From Bacteroidia bacterium (GTDB taxonomy: Bacteria > Bacteroidota > Bacteroidia > Flavobacteriales > Flavobacteriaceae): 57,525 nucleotides of DNA. A model generated the notes under the pieces. The model was not told where the DNA came from. It searched no databases and saw only the letters and a program-made list of their open reading frames with translations. Each line of letters starts with the position of its first letter. The stretch's first letter is position 1. Position numbers and translations under genes: made by a program. Below, in pieces: positions 46,206 through 54,649 of this stretch. Where the stretch lies: the NCBI GenBank assembly GCA_030429955.1, contig JAUIGO010000014.1:1-57525 (forward strand). Reading direction: 5' to 3'.

Positions 46206-47474
46206 TTAAAAACCTAAGTCGCTCTTAGTGTTTGTATAAGTCCAAGCTAAACCTGAAGTTGAAGCGCCAACTGTTTGGGAACCTAGAGATACTGCAGAAG
46301 CTGTTTCGCCAAATCCAGTAACTGTAACAGTTTCTGCTTTGTTTGCAAATAAGCTTGTGACATCTGTTACACCTTCTGGTAAAACAATTTCCCAAGTCCC
46401 AAAAGTTAAAAGGCCATCATTATAATTAGTTGCAACACCATCATTATCTAATTCAATATCTGAAGATGCTTTAAAGCCATAAGCATAAATATTGCTAGTG
46501 TGTCCCATAGCCTTACTTCTGTAGTCGGCATATTCACCATTTTCTGTTGTTAAATTGCCAATAATTGTAGCATTTTGTAAAGTAAAAGAACCTGTAGCTG
46601 AGCCTTCAGGACCATCTATTTCAAATGCGTGATCTGAGAAATCACCTAAAACTACTACAGCATTATCAATAGTTCCAGAGTAAGCTTGGTCAATATCTAA
46701 AGCGTCATCACCTTGAGCCCAAACCATTAAGTTTGATGCGTTAACAGTGCCGCCAAAAAACTCGATTCCATCGTCAACATTAGCAACAACTTCAATGTTA
46801 TTAATTATAGTGCCATTTCCAACGCCACCTAAAGTTAAACCATTGATTTCATTGCCTTCACCAATTAAAGCGCCACCATGACGGATTGAGATGTATGATA
46901 AAACACCAGAATTATCTTCTGGATCTGTACCACCATATAAACCAAATGTGTCATCAGCAGGAATGCCTTCAATTTGAGCTTCAACAATATCTCCTGAAAA
47001 AGAGCATGGTGCATTTCCAAGTACTAATAAACCTCCCCAAAGGCCTCTGTCATTTTCATCTAAGTTTGTTCCAGCTGTTTGTCCAACTTCAATATTATCT
47101 GTTGAAGACGTAAAAATTATTGGTTGTGTAGGAGTTCCAACAGCATTTATTTTTGAACCTCTTGCAACAATTAAAGCAGAGGCTAAAGATCCAGTTCCAG
47201 ATGTTCCTTTAATAATAGTGCCTTCTTCAATTGTAAGTGTAGCTCCATTTTTAACCACAACTTTTTGGTTAAGTCTATAAATGTTATCGTTAGTCCAAGT
47301 AGTGTTTTCAGTAATAGCACCTGAAACATCTATGATAGTGCTTCCACTACCATTGTCTCCACCATTTTGTATAATTGTAGTTTCTTCTATAATAATAGGT
47401 GTGTCATCATCTTTGAAGCAACCTGTAAAGATTAACATACTTGCTACTAAACTTGATAATAATAATTTTTTCAT
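46206..47474 (-). CDS. Outer-membrane lipoprotein with right-handed beta-helix-like repeats
   Basis: The 422-residue protein has a lipoprotein signal (IFTGCFKDDD, lipid-modified Cys near residue 19) and an acidic linker. A long series of short strands and turns follows (NGATLTIEEGTIIKG, NIEVVANVDDGIEFFGG, DALDIDQAYSG), as in right-handed parallel beta-helix proteins, ending in YTNTKSDLGF. It has no SusD features. It precedes the TonB receptor gene, and the pair may form a surface capture-and-import complex. The operon carries six 11-nt repeats upstream. Confidence 0.75.
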   Translation of the reverse strand: MKKLLLSSLVASMLIFTGCFKDDDTPIIIEETTIIQNGGDNGSGSTIIDVSGAITENTTWTNDNIYRLNQKVVVKNGATLTIEEGTIIKGTSGTGSLASALIVARGSKINAVGTPTQPIIFTSSTDNIEVGQTAGTNLDENDRGLWGGLLVLGNAPCSFSGDIVEAQIEGIPADDTFGLYGGTDPEDNSGVLSYISIRHGGALIGEGNEINGLTLGGVGNGTIINNIEVVANVDDGIEFFGGTVNASNLMVWAQGDDALDIDQAYSGTIDNAVVVLGDFSDHAFEIDGPEGSATGSFTLQNATIIGNLTTENGEYADYRSKAMGHTSNIYAYGFKASSDIELDNDGVATNYNDGLLTFGTWEIVLPEGVTDVTSLFANKAETVTVTGFGETASAVSLGSQTVGASTSGLAWTYTNTKSDLGF

Positions 47475-47523
47475 CGTATTTTATTTTTCTGAATTATTTC
47501 TTGGCACAAAGAAACTTATAGAG

Positions 47524-47589
47524 TGTAAAGTTGAGGTTAATCAGATGTTAAACCTCAGTAACAAAAGGGTTATGATAAGGTTATGAAAA
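47524..47589 (-). promoter_or_regulatory. Array of six 11-nt-period repeats (extended Pho-box-like operator)
   Basis: On the plus strand the pentamers TGTAA, GGTTA, TGTTA, AGTAA, GGTTA and GGTTA begin at 47524, 47535, 47546, 47557, 47568 and 47579, exactly 11 nt apart. On the gene's strand the best unit reads TCATAACC, and the E. coli Pho box unit is likewise 11 nt long and contains TCATAA. A -7-like TTTCTTTG box sits at 47507-47514, 10 nt from the first repeat. Several activator dimers could bind in tandem on one face of the helix. Confidence 0.7.
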
Positions 47590-47661
47590 GTCGTATTTAT
47601 TTTACTACTAGAAACAATAATTTAACATTGAAATATTTATCTTGCGGCTAATTACATTATT

Positions 47662-49008
47662 ATGAATTGGGAACAATTACTATCTTTAAAACGTCATGGT
47701 GACACTAACAAAAGATTGCGGACCGAACAAGATGAAACACGTTTAGGATTTGACGTAGACTATGATAGAATCATATTTTCATCAGAGTTTAGAAGCCTTC
47801 AAGACAAAACTCAAGTTATTCCATTGTCTGATACAGATTTTGTGCACACACGATTAACGCACAGTCTGGAAGTAAGTGTTGTAGGACGATCTTTAGGAAG
47901 ACAGGTTGGTGTTAAACTTCTTGAAAAGCATCCACATTTAAAAGAAATTCATGGCTATCAAGCCAATGATTTTGGTGGCATAGTAGCTGCAGCAGCTCTT
48001 GCTCATGACATCGGAAATCCACCTTTTGGACATTCAGGTGAAAAAGCTATTGGACACTTTTTTAAAGTTGGCGAAGGCAAAAAATTTGCTCAGAATTTGA
48101 AACCCAAAGAATATCAAGATTTATGTGATTTTGAAGGCAATGCAAACGGATTTAAAATTTTGACTCAAGACAGAGAAGGAAGGAAAGGAGGCCTGCGCTT
48201 AAGCTATGCTACTCTGGGAGCTTTCATAAAATATCCAAAAGAATCACTGCCAAAGAAACCTTCAAATCATATAGCAGACAAAAAATATGGTTTTTTTCAG
48301 AGTGAAAAGCATGCGTTTTTGGATGTAGCAAATGAATTAAAACTCAAACTTGTTTCAAACGAAAATGATATCAGATTTTCCAGACATCCATTGGCATTTT
48401 TAGTTGAAGCAGCAGATGATATTTGCTATACCATTATAGATTTTGAGGACGGCATAAATTTAGGTCTTATCCCAGAGGAATTTGCATTAGAATATCTAAT
48501 CAATCTTGTTAGAGACACTATAAATGTTGAAAAATATCATGCCTTAAAAAACACTCAAGATCGTGTTAGCTACTTACGTGCTTTGGCAATAAACACCTTG
48601 ATTAATGAAGCAGTAGATGTTTTTATGAAAAACGAAGAACAAATCTTAAAAGGAGATTTTCATACCGCATTGTTGGATAAAAGTAAATACGAAGCTCAAA
48701 TAAACGATATTATTAGATTAAGCGTTAAAAATATTTACCAATCAAAAGAAGTTGTTGAAAAAGAAATCTCAGGATATGAAGTCATAAATACGCTTTTAAA
48801 AATATTCTGCACTTCGGTAAATAATGATTTTGATAATGAAGCTTCAAACTATGACAAACTGATTTTACAAACTTTACCTGAAACAATTAAATTTAAGGAT
48901 AATAGCCTATACACTAGGCTCATAAATATCTGTCATTATATTGCATTACTTTCTGACAGGAACGCTATTTTATTATATAAAAACATAAAAGGCTTATCAA
49001 TAAATTAG
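47662..49008 (+). CDS. dgt: Deoxyguanosinetriphosphate triphosphohydrolase family HD protein
   Basis: The 448-residue protein has the HD-domain signature of dGTPases: HTRLTHSLEV (about 58-67), AHDIGNPPFGHSGE (about 113-126) and DDICYTIIDFED (about 252-263), which together bind a divalent metal. The N-terminal RSLQDKTQV segment is typical. It hydrolyses dGTP to deoxyguanosine and triphosphate and may control the dNTP pool, complementing the ribonucleotide reductase 12 kb away. It is on the plus strand, divergent from the lipoprotein operon. Confidence 0.9.
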   Translation: MNWEQLLSLKRHGDTNKRLRTEQDETRLGFDVDYDRIIFSSEFRSLQDKTQVIPLSDTDFVHTRLTHSLEVSVVGRSLGRQVGVKLLEKHPHLKEIHGYQANDFGGIVAAAALAHDIGNPPFGHSGEKAIGHFFKVGEGKKFAQNLKPKEYQDLCDFEGNANGFKILTQDREGRKGGLRLSYATLGAFIKYPKESLPKKPSNHIADKKYGFFQSEKHAFLDVANELKLKLVSNENDIRFSRHPLAFLVEAADDICYTIIDFEDGINLGLIPEEFALEYLINLVRDTINVEKYHALKNTQDRVSYLRALAINTLINEAVDVFMKNEEQILKGDFHTALLDKSKYEAQINDIIRLSVKNIYQSKEVVEKEISGYEVINTLLKIFCTSVNNDFDNEASNYDKLILQTLPETIKFKDNSLYTRLINICHYIALLSDRNAILLYKNIKGLSIN

Positions 49009-49080
49009 AATAATAAAAAAGGAATCTTTAAATTTAGCCATCCTAACTATCAAATAACCATTCATTTAAACGTAAACACT

Positions 49081-51885
49081 ATGAAAAAAACAGTACTATT
49101 AACACTATCGTTTGTTGTAATTGCGGCAAGTTCGGTGTATTTTTTTGCTAATTCTGGCAATTCCGACACCACCAATCCTTCAGAACCTACACTTGAAGAA
49201 TTAAGAGCACAGCACCAATACCATTTAGACAACAGTCCATTTAAGGAAACGGTAGATTTATCAAGAGAAGAAAGAAAAGCATTGGGATTACCTCCTAATG
49301 GGTACAATGAACAAATGTGGGAACTTACTTTAGATCCACAAACTGGTCGCCCAATGCCTGAGCGTGTTGCGCAAGTACAAGTTGCATTGAGAAAAGAACG
49401 AGAAAACAATAGAGGTGTTGGTGGAGATGTCAATAACCCTTGGATAGAAAGAGGACCAAGCTCTATAACCTTGTCTTCAACCAATCATCCTGCAGGAGGA
49501 AGAACAAGAGGCATTATGTTTGATCCTAACGATCCTAATAATGAGCGTGTTTTTGCTGGAGGAGTTTCTGGAGGGCTTTGGGTTAATGATGATATCACAG
49601 ATGTCAATTCGTCTTGGACATTGGTTCCTGGAATAGGAGCCAACATTGCTGTTAAGGTTATAATTTCCGATCCTAACGATAGCAATACATTTTATTTAGG
49701 CTCAGGGGAGTCTTACACATCTGGTCAGGCTATTGGAAATGGCATTTGGAAATCTACAGATGCAGGTGTAACATGGACCAACATATTTGGTGGTTATACA
49801 GGTGTAACCGGAACTCAGCTTATTGATGGTATTTTTTACATCAATGATATTGTTGCGAGAGATCTTGGAGCAACAACCGAATTATATGCATCTATTGCAG
49901 GAGCTTACCACAGATATAGCCCTTCTGGTCAATGGCATGGTTTGCAAGAACAAGGGCTTTATAAGTCAGTTGATAATGGTGCTAATTGGACAAAATTCAT
50001 CATTAATGATGGTAGTGGATACCCAAAAAACCCTAATGATATTGAGTTAGATATTAACAATAACATTTGGTTTACCACAACTTACAGTAGTTGGGGAAGT
50101 TCTAATGGTGGAGATATTTACAGATCTACAGATGGTCTTTCGTTTACGTTAGTGACTAATATTCCAGGAGCACGCAGAACAGAAATTGAGCCTTCTGCAA
50201 CAAATGCCAACGAATTTTGGGTTGCTGCAAACGTGCCTGGAGCTACACAACAAGTAGATTTGTTTTATACAAATGATGCCTTTGCAACTGCTCCAACAGC
50301 ATTGGCAGAACCTGCAGATGCTAATTGGGATGGTTTTAATGGGATTCCTCCTACAGATTTTACCAGAGGCCAAGCATGGTATGATTTGGAAATAGAAGCA
50401 GATGCCAGTGGAAATCTTTACGTTGGTGGTATAGATTTGTTTAGATCTACTGATAATGGAGCTACTTGGAATCAAATTTCGCAATGGTATAATTTTGGCG
50501 CAGGCGTATCACTTGTTCATGCAGACCAACAAGCCATAGTGTTTAGGCCTGGCAATGATAACCAAATGGTTTTTGGTACAGATGGTGGAGTTTACTACTC
50601 AAATGATATAAGTGTAGCAGACGCAAGTTTGACAGCCATTGAACATAGAAATAAAGATTATAGCACAATTCAGTTTTATTATGGCGCTATTGATGATGTA
50701 GATGGAGCAGATGGTGATGATATTATAGGTGGTGCTCAAGATAATGGAACTTCTGCAATTATTGACGCTGCTCCTGGAGCCAATGTTTTTATTGACCTTT
50801 TTGGAGGAGACGGTTCCTATACGGAATTAAATAGAAGCCATAATTATGGGATTCAGACCTATACTGGAAATAGACACAGATATTTTAATTATCCAACTAA
50901 TACAATTGCTTATCAAATTGCATCAGGGTCAGGAGGTAACTTCATAAATGAAGCAGAACTGGATAGAAATTTAGATATTTTATATTCTAACGCAACGACA
51001 AACGTACCAGTTTATCGTATTGAGCGCAACGCAACTTTTACAGGTGGTTCAGTAGGTATTACAAGAACATTTTTAACCAATGCGCTGTTGAATTCTTCAC
51101 CTTCTGCCTTTAAAGTATCTCCTTATACAGCAGCATCTACTAAATTACTGGTTGGTTTAGCCAATGGCAGATTGATTAGAATTGATAATGCAGATGGAGC
51201 CGTTGCACCTACATGGACCAATATAACTGGATCGTTTGTGGGAAGTATCTCTGATATTGAATTTGGTGCAACAGAGTTAGATATATTTGTAACCATTCAT
51301 AACTATGGTGTTACTAGTGTTTGGGCTACTGATGATGGTGGAACAACTTGGAGATCTATTGAAGGAGATTTACCTGATATACCAGTGAAATGTATTTTGC
51401 AAAATCCTTTATACACAGACCAAGTTATCATTGGAACTGCATTAGGAGTTTGGGCTACTAATGATTATACTGCTGCAAGTCCAACATGGGTTCAAGCCTA
51501 TAATGGAATGAGTGATGTTGCAGTACTTGATTTAGACCTTAGAACATCAGATAATGTTATTTTGGCATCAACTCATGGTAGAGGTATGTTTACAAGCCAG
51601 TTTACAGCCTTAGACAACTTAAGTGTAACAGAGAATAGCTTACGTGATAAAGGCATCACTATTTTCCCAACGGTTAATGATGGTAACTTTAATATAGTTG
51701 CGAAAAACAATATGGGAAATATTGATATGACCATTTACAGTGTTACAGGCAAACTAGTACATGATTCTAAATTTAACCTTTCCAATTCACGAAAAGAATT
51801 TAATTTAAACATAGATTCTGGTATTTATTTTGTGAATATTAAAGGAGAATCTGTTAGTGGAACTCAAAAAATAGTGATTAAATAA
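49081..51885 (+). CDS. Large secreted BNR-repeat protein with type IX sorting tail
   Basis: The 934-residue protein has a hydrophobic leader (about 1-24) and a pro-like region rich in charged residues (about 25-110). A multi-bladed beta-propeller follows with BNR/Asp-box-type repeats (SxDxGxTW; for example STDAGVTW, SVDNGANW, STDNGATW, TDDGGTTW). It ends with a type A sorting domain containing FPTVNDGNF and YSVTGK. It is probably exported by the type IX system and exposed on the surface. Glycosidase-like and protease-like VPS10/sialidase folds share these repeats; no catalytic residues are evident. Confidence 0.85.
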   Translation: MKKTVLLTLSFVVIAASSVYFFANSGNSDTTNPSEPTLEELRAQHQYHLDNSPFKETVDLSREERKALGLPPNGYNEQMWELTLDPQTGRPMPERVAQVQVALRKERENNRGVGGDVNNPWIERGPSSITLSSTNHPAGGRTRGIMFDPNDPNNERVFAGGVSGGLWVNDDITDVNSSWTLVPGIGANIAVKVIISDPNDSNTFYLGSGESYTSGQAIGNGIWKSTDAGVTWTNIFGGYTGVTGTQLIDGIFYINDIVARDLGATTELYASIAGAYHRYSPSGQWHGLQEQGLYKSVDNGANWTKFIINDGSGYPKNPNDIELDINNNIWFTTTYSSWGSSNGGDIYRSTDGLSFTLVTNIPGARRTEIEPSATNANEFWVAANVPGATQQVDLFYTNDAFATAPTALAEPADANWDGFNGIPPTDFTRGQAWYDLEIEADASGNLYVGGIDLFRSTDNGATWNQISQWYNFGAGVSLVHADQQAIVFRPGNDNQMVFGTDGGVYYSNDISVADASLTAIEHRNKDYSTIQFYYGAIDDVDGADGDDIIGGAQDNGTSAIIDAAPGANVFIDLFGGDGSYTELNRSHNYGIQTYTGNRHRYFNYPTNTIAYQIASGSGGNFINEAELDRNLDILYSNATTNVPVYRIERNATFTGGSVGITRTFLTNALLNSSPSAFKVSPYTAASTKLLVGLANGRLIRIDNADGAVAPTWTNITGSFVGSISDIEFGATELDIFVTIHNYGVTSVWATDDGGTTWRSIEGDLPDIPVKCILQNPLYTDQVIIGTALGVWATNDYTAASPTWVQAYNGMSDVAVLDLDLRTSDNVILASTHGRGMFTSQFTALDNLSVTENSLRDKGITIFPTVNDGNFNIVAKNNMGNIDMTIYSVTGKLVHDSKFNLSNSRKEFNLNIDSGIYFVNIKGESVSGTQKIVIK

Positions 51886-51908
51886 ATTACTATTTCTGTT
51901 TTAATAGG

Positions 51909-51934
51909 AAAGAGGCTTAAATGGCCTCTTTTTT
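51909..51934 (+). terminator. Terminator after the BNR-repeat gene
   Basis: AAAGAGGC and GCCTCTTT form an 8-bp stem followed by T residues, 24 nt after the stop codon. Confidence 0.8.
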
Positions 51935-51954
51935 ATTTTATACATTTCATCGAA

Positions 51955-51962
51955 TAAATTTG
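51955..51962 (+). promoter_or_regulatory. -7 box before the 42-residue peptide gene
   Basis: TAAATTTG matches TAnnTTTG exactly and lies after the previous gene's terminator, 58 nt before the small ORF. This indicates separate transcription of the small gene. No good -33 TTG was seen. Confidence 0.4.
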
Positions 51963-52019
51963 CGTTTAATCGATTTGTTTTATACGTTTACTACTTAATA
52001 AACCCTAAATGATGTTATC

Positions 52020-52148
52020 ATGAAAAAAAACCTACTGGCAGCAATTGTCATTTTTTTCTTCACATTTATTGTGTTATTGGTAATGAGTGATATAAATAAC
52101 TCTAAGAATCCAAAGTTGAATACGAACTATTACGCAATAGAAGAATAA
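52020..52148 (+). CDS. 42-residue single-helix membrane peptide
   Basis: ATG 52020 opens 42 codons ending TAA 52146-52148. The protein starts MKKN, has one hydrophobic helix (about 5-22) and a short polar tail rich in Asn with Tyr-Tyr and acidic C-terminal residues. It sits between a terminator and the end of dxs (4-nt gap), with its own -7 box at 51955-51962. I do not recognise it. The tail rules out a cleaved signal peptide with nothing else, so it may be a membrane-anchored microprotein. Confidence 0.5.
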   Translation: MKKNLLAAIVIFFFTFIVLLVMSDINNSKNPKLNTNYYAIEE

Positions 52149-52152
52149 TTTT

Positions 52153-53916
52153 TTAGCGTTGTATTTTTAAAATAGCAATGATTTTTTGTTTGATACTTTC
52201 GGTATCCAAACCAATACTTTTTTGGAGTTGTATAACGTTCCCTTGCTCAATAAACTTATCAGGAATACCAATCATTGTAATATCATTTTTATAATCGTTG
52301 TTTGCGGCAAATTCTACAATTGAGCTTCCAAATCCAGCTTTAATACAATTATCTTCAACGGTTAAAATATATGTATAATCAATAAAAATTTGATGTAATA
52401 AAGACTCGTCCAATGGCTTAACAAATCGTAAGTCATAATGTGAAACATCTAAATCAGAAATAGCTTCTGTAACATTGTTTGCAATTGTGCCTATGCTTAA
52501 AACAGCAAGATGTTTTCCTTTTTTTAAACGAGTGCCTTTGCCAATTTCAATTTTTTCAAAAGGCTGTTCCCAGTCTAGAGTAACACCTCTTCCTCTTGGA
52601 TATCTAATGGCAATTGGGTGATGCAACCCTAATTGAGCAGTGTACATTATATTTCTCAGCTCAATTTCATTTCTTGGTGCAAAAATGATAAGGTTTGGAA
52701 TACACCTTAAAAAAGCTAAGTCAAAAACGCCATGATGTGTTGCACCATCTTCGCCAACTAAACCAGCTCTATCCAAACAAAAAATTACTGGTAAATTTTG
52801 TAAAGCAACATCATGTATAACTTGGTCATAAGCGCGTTGTAAAAATGTTGAGTAAATATTGCAAAAGGGAATAAGCCCTTGTGTTGCCATTCCAGCAGCT
52901 AAGGTCACTGCATGCTGCTCGGCAATACCAACATCAAAAGCTCTATCCGGAAATGCATCCATCATATATTTTAATGAACTTCCAGTTGGCATGGCTGGAG
53001 TAATACCAATAATGTTTTTATTTTGTTTGGCAAGTTCAACCAATGTGTGTCCAAAAACATCTTGATATTTTGGAGGTTGCCTTAAAGAAGGTTTAGCATG
53101 TAATTCTCCTGTTTTTGCATCAAATTTTCCAGGAGCATGATAGGTTACCTGATTGTCTTCTGCTTGTTTTAGACCTTTTCCTTTTGTGGTGATAATATGT
53201 AAAAATTTAGGGCCTTCAACAGATTTTAAGCGCTCAAGTTCAGACATCACATTAAAAATATCATGACCATCTATTGGTCCAGAATAATCAAAATTCAGAG
53301 CCTCAAAAATATTATCTTGTTTTTGTTTGCCAATTTTCACATTGGTTAAATATTGCTTTAAAGCTCCAACACTTGGGTCTATACCAATAGCATTATCATT
53401 TAAAATCACAAGAAGATTAGCGTTAGTAACTCCAGCATGATTTAAGCCTTCAAATGCCATACCACTTGCAATAGAAGCATCTCCGATTACAGCAATATGG
53501 TGTCTGTCTTTACCTTTTAGTTTGCTTGCTATTGCCATTCCTAAAGCAGCAGAAATTGAGGTTGATGAATGCCCAACACCAAAGGTGTCATAGATACTTT
53601 CATCTCGTTTTGGAAAACCACTTATACCACCAAACTGTCTATTGGTGTCAAAAATAGTTTTGCGTTCTGTTAGTATTTTATGACCATAAGCTTGATGCCC
53701 AACGTCCCAAATAAGTAAATCTTCAGGAGTGTTAAATACGTAATGCAAAGCAATGGTCAGTTCAACCACACCAAGACTTGCGCCTAAATGGCCTTCTTTA
53801 GTAGCTACAATATTAATGATAAATTCACGTAATTCTTGAGCAAGTTGAGGTAAGTCATCTTGGTTGAGTTGACGTAAATCTTTGGGAGATTGTATGGTGT
53901 CTAATAATTTGTGCAT
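52153..53916 (-). CDS. dxs: 1-deoxy-D-xylulose-5-phosphate synthase
   Basis: From ATG 53916 the protein has 587 residues. Thiamine-diphosphate-binding features are present: GHLGASLG, the ThDP signature GDASIASGMAFEGLNHAG with IVILNDN-like residues, and the transketolase Pyr domain with DRAGLVGEDGATHHG; the C-terminal transketolase domain follows. It condenses pyruvate and glyceraldehyde 3-phosphate, the first step of the MEP isoprenoid pathway. The in-frame ATG at 53934 lies upstream of the promoter box at 53924-53931. The leader would then be only a few nucleotides. Confidence 0.96.
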   Translation of the reverse strand: MHKLLDTIQSPKDLRQLNQDDLPQLAQELREFIINIVATKEGHLGASLGVVELTIALHYVFNTPEDLLIWDVGHQAYGHKILTERKTIFDTNRQFGGISGFPKRDESIYDTFGVGHSSTSISAALGMAIASKLKGKDRHHIAVIGDASIASGMAFEGLNHAGVTNANLLVILNDNAIGIDPSVGALKQYLTNVKIGKQKQDNIFEALNFDYSGPIDGHDIFNVMSELERLKSVEGPKFLHIITTKGKGLKQAEDNQVTYHAPGKFDAKTGELHAKPSLRQPPKYQDVFGHTLVELAKQNKNIIGITPAMPTGSSLKYMMDAFPDRAFDVGIAEQHAVTLAAGMATQGLIPFCNIYSTFLQRAYDQVIHDVALQNLPVIFCLDRAGLVGEDGATHHGVFDLAFLRCIPNLIIFAPRNEIELRNIMYTAQLGLHHPIAIRYPRGRGVTLDWEQPFEKIEIGKGTRLKKGKHLAVLSIGTIANNVTEAISDLDVSHYDLRFVKPLDESLLHQIFIDYTYILTVEDNCIKAGFGSSIVEFAANNDYKNDITMIGIPDKFIEQGNVIQLQKSIGLDTESIKQKIIAILKIQR

Positions 53917-53923
53917 ACGATTG

Positions 53924-53931
53924 CAAATGTA
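53924..53931 (-). promoter_or_regulatory. -7 box of dxs
   Basis: The minus strand reads TACATTTG, an exact TAnnTTTG match, 7 nt upstream of the dxs start. The implied 5' leader is only 1-5 nt, so the mRNA may be leaderless. The promoter faces the tadA start at 53958. Confidence 0.4.
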
Positions 53932-53957
53932 CAAGATGAAATTGTATTTTTACGCTT

Positions 53958-54407
53958 ATGGAGAATCCTTTTGATGATACTTATTTTATGAAAAAAGCCC
54001 TTCAGGAAGCTGAAGCTGCTTTTGATAAAGGTGAAGTGCCTGTTGGTGCTGTGATAGTTGTTGAAAATAGAATTATTGCTAGAGCACATAATCTTACAGA
54101 AACTTTAAACGATGTTACTGCACATGCCGAAATGCAAGCCATTACTGCTGCCTCAAATTTTTTAGGAGGAAAATATCTTGTCAATTGTACATTATACGTC
54201 ACTTTAGAACCTTGTCAAATGTGTGCTGGTGCTTTGTATTGGAGTCAGATTTCAAATATTGTCTATGCTGCAAGAGATGAAGAGCGAGGCTGTATCAATT
54301 TGAAAACGAAGTTACACCCAAAAACTAAAATGGTTGGTGGCATCCTTTCCGTTGAAGCTTCAAATTTAATGAAGCGTTTTTTTGTTGAGAAACGAAATTT
54401 AAACTGA
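53958..54407 (+). CDS. tadA: tRNA-specific adenosine deaminase TadA family
   Basis: The 149-residue deaminase has HAEMQAI (zinc ligand His and catalytic Glu at about 55-57) and PCQMCAG about 30 residues later, the two TadA/CDA motifs. It converts adenosine 34 to inosine in tRNA-Arg(ACG). It is divergent from dxs, the starts being 41 nt apart. A TATTTTTA box at 53945-53952 may be its -7 element. Confidence 0.9.
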   Translation: MENPFDDTYFMKKALQEAEAAFDKGEVPVGAVIVVENRIIARAHNLTETLNDVTAHAEMQAITAASNFLGGKYLVNCTLYVTLEPCQMCAGALYWSQISNIVYAARDEERGCINLKTKLHPKTKMVGGILSVEASNLMKRFFVEKRNLN

Positions 54408-54412
54408 GAGAA

Positions 54413-54637
54413 TTATTTTTCGTGATTTCTCATTTTATCAATATTTTCTTTGGTGATCATATAGTCTTCTACTTTTTTGTCTTTCCATCTGTAATAAGAA
54501 AACAAAGGGAATACTATAAAAAACAAGATGACAACACCAAAGCCAATGAGTTTTTGAGAATATTCTAAATCAAAAAAATAACCAGCTGTGATACTACCTA
54601 TAGAAACAAGAAAGAAAAACCAAATTAAATACTTCAA
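54413..54637 (-). CDS. Small membrane protein downstream of the CLC gene
   Basis: The 74-residue protein has two hydrophobic helices (about 2-20 and 30-49) and a charged tail (WKDKKVEDY...). It starts 12 nt after the CLC gene stop, so it is probably in the same operon. It is not recognised. Its partner may be the channel. Confidence 0.6.
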   Translation of the reverse strand: MKYLIWFFFLVSIGSITAGYFFDLEYSQKLIGFGVVILFFIVFPLFSYYRWKDKKVEDYMITKENIDKMRNHEK

Positions 54638-54649
54638 AACGATATTGTT

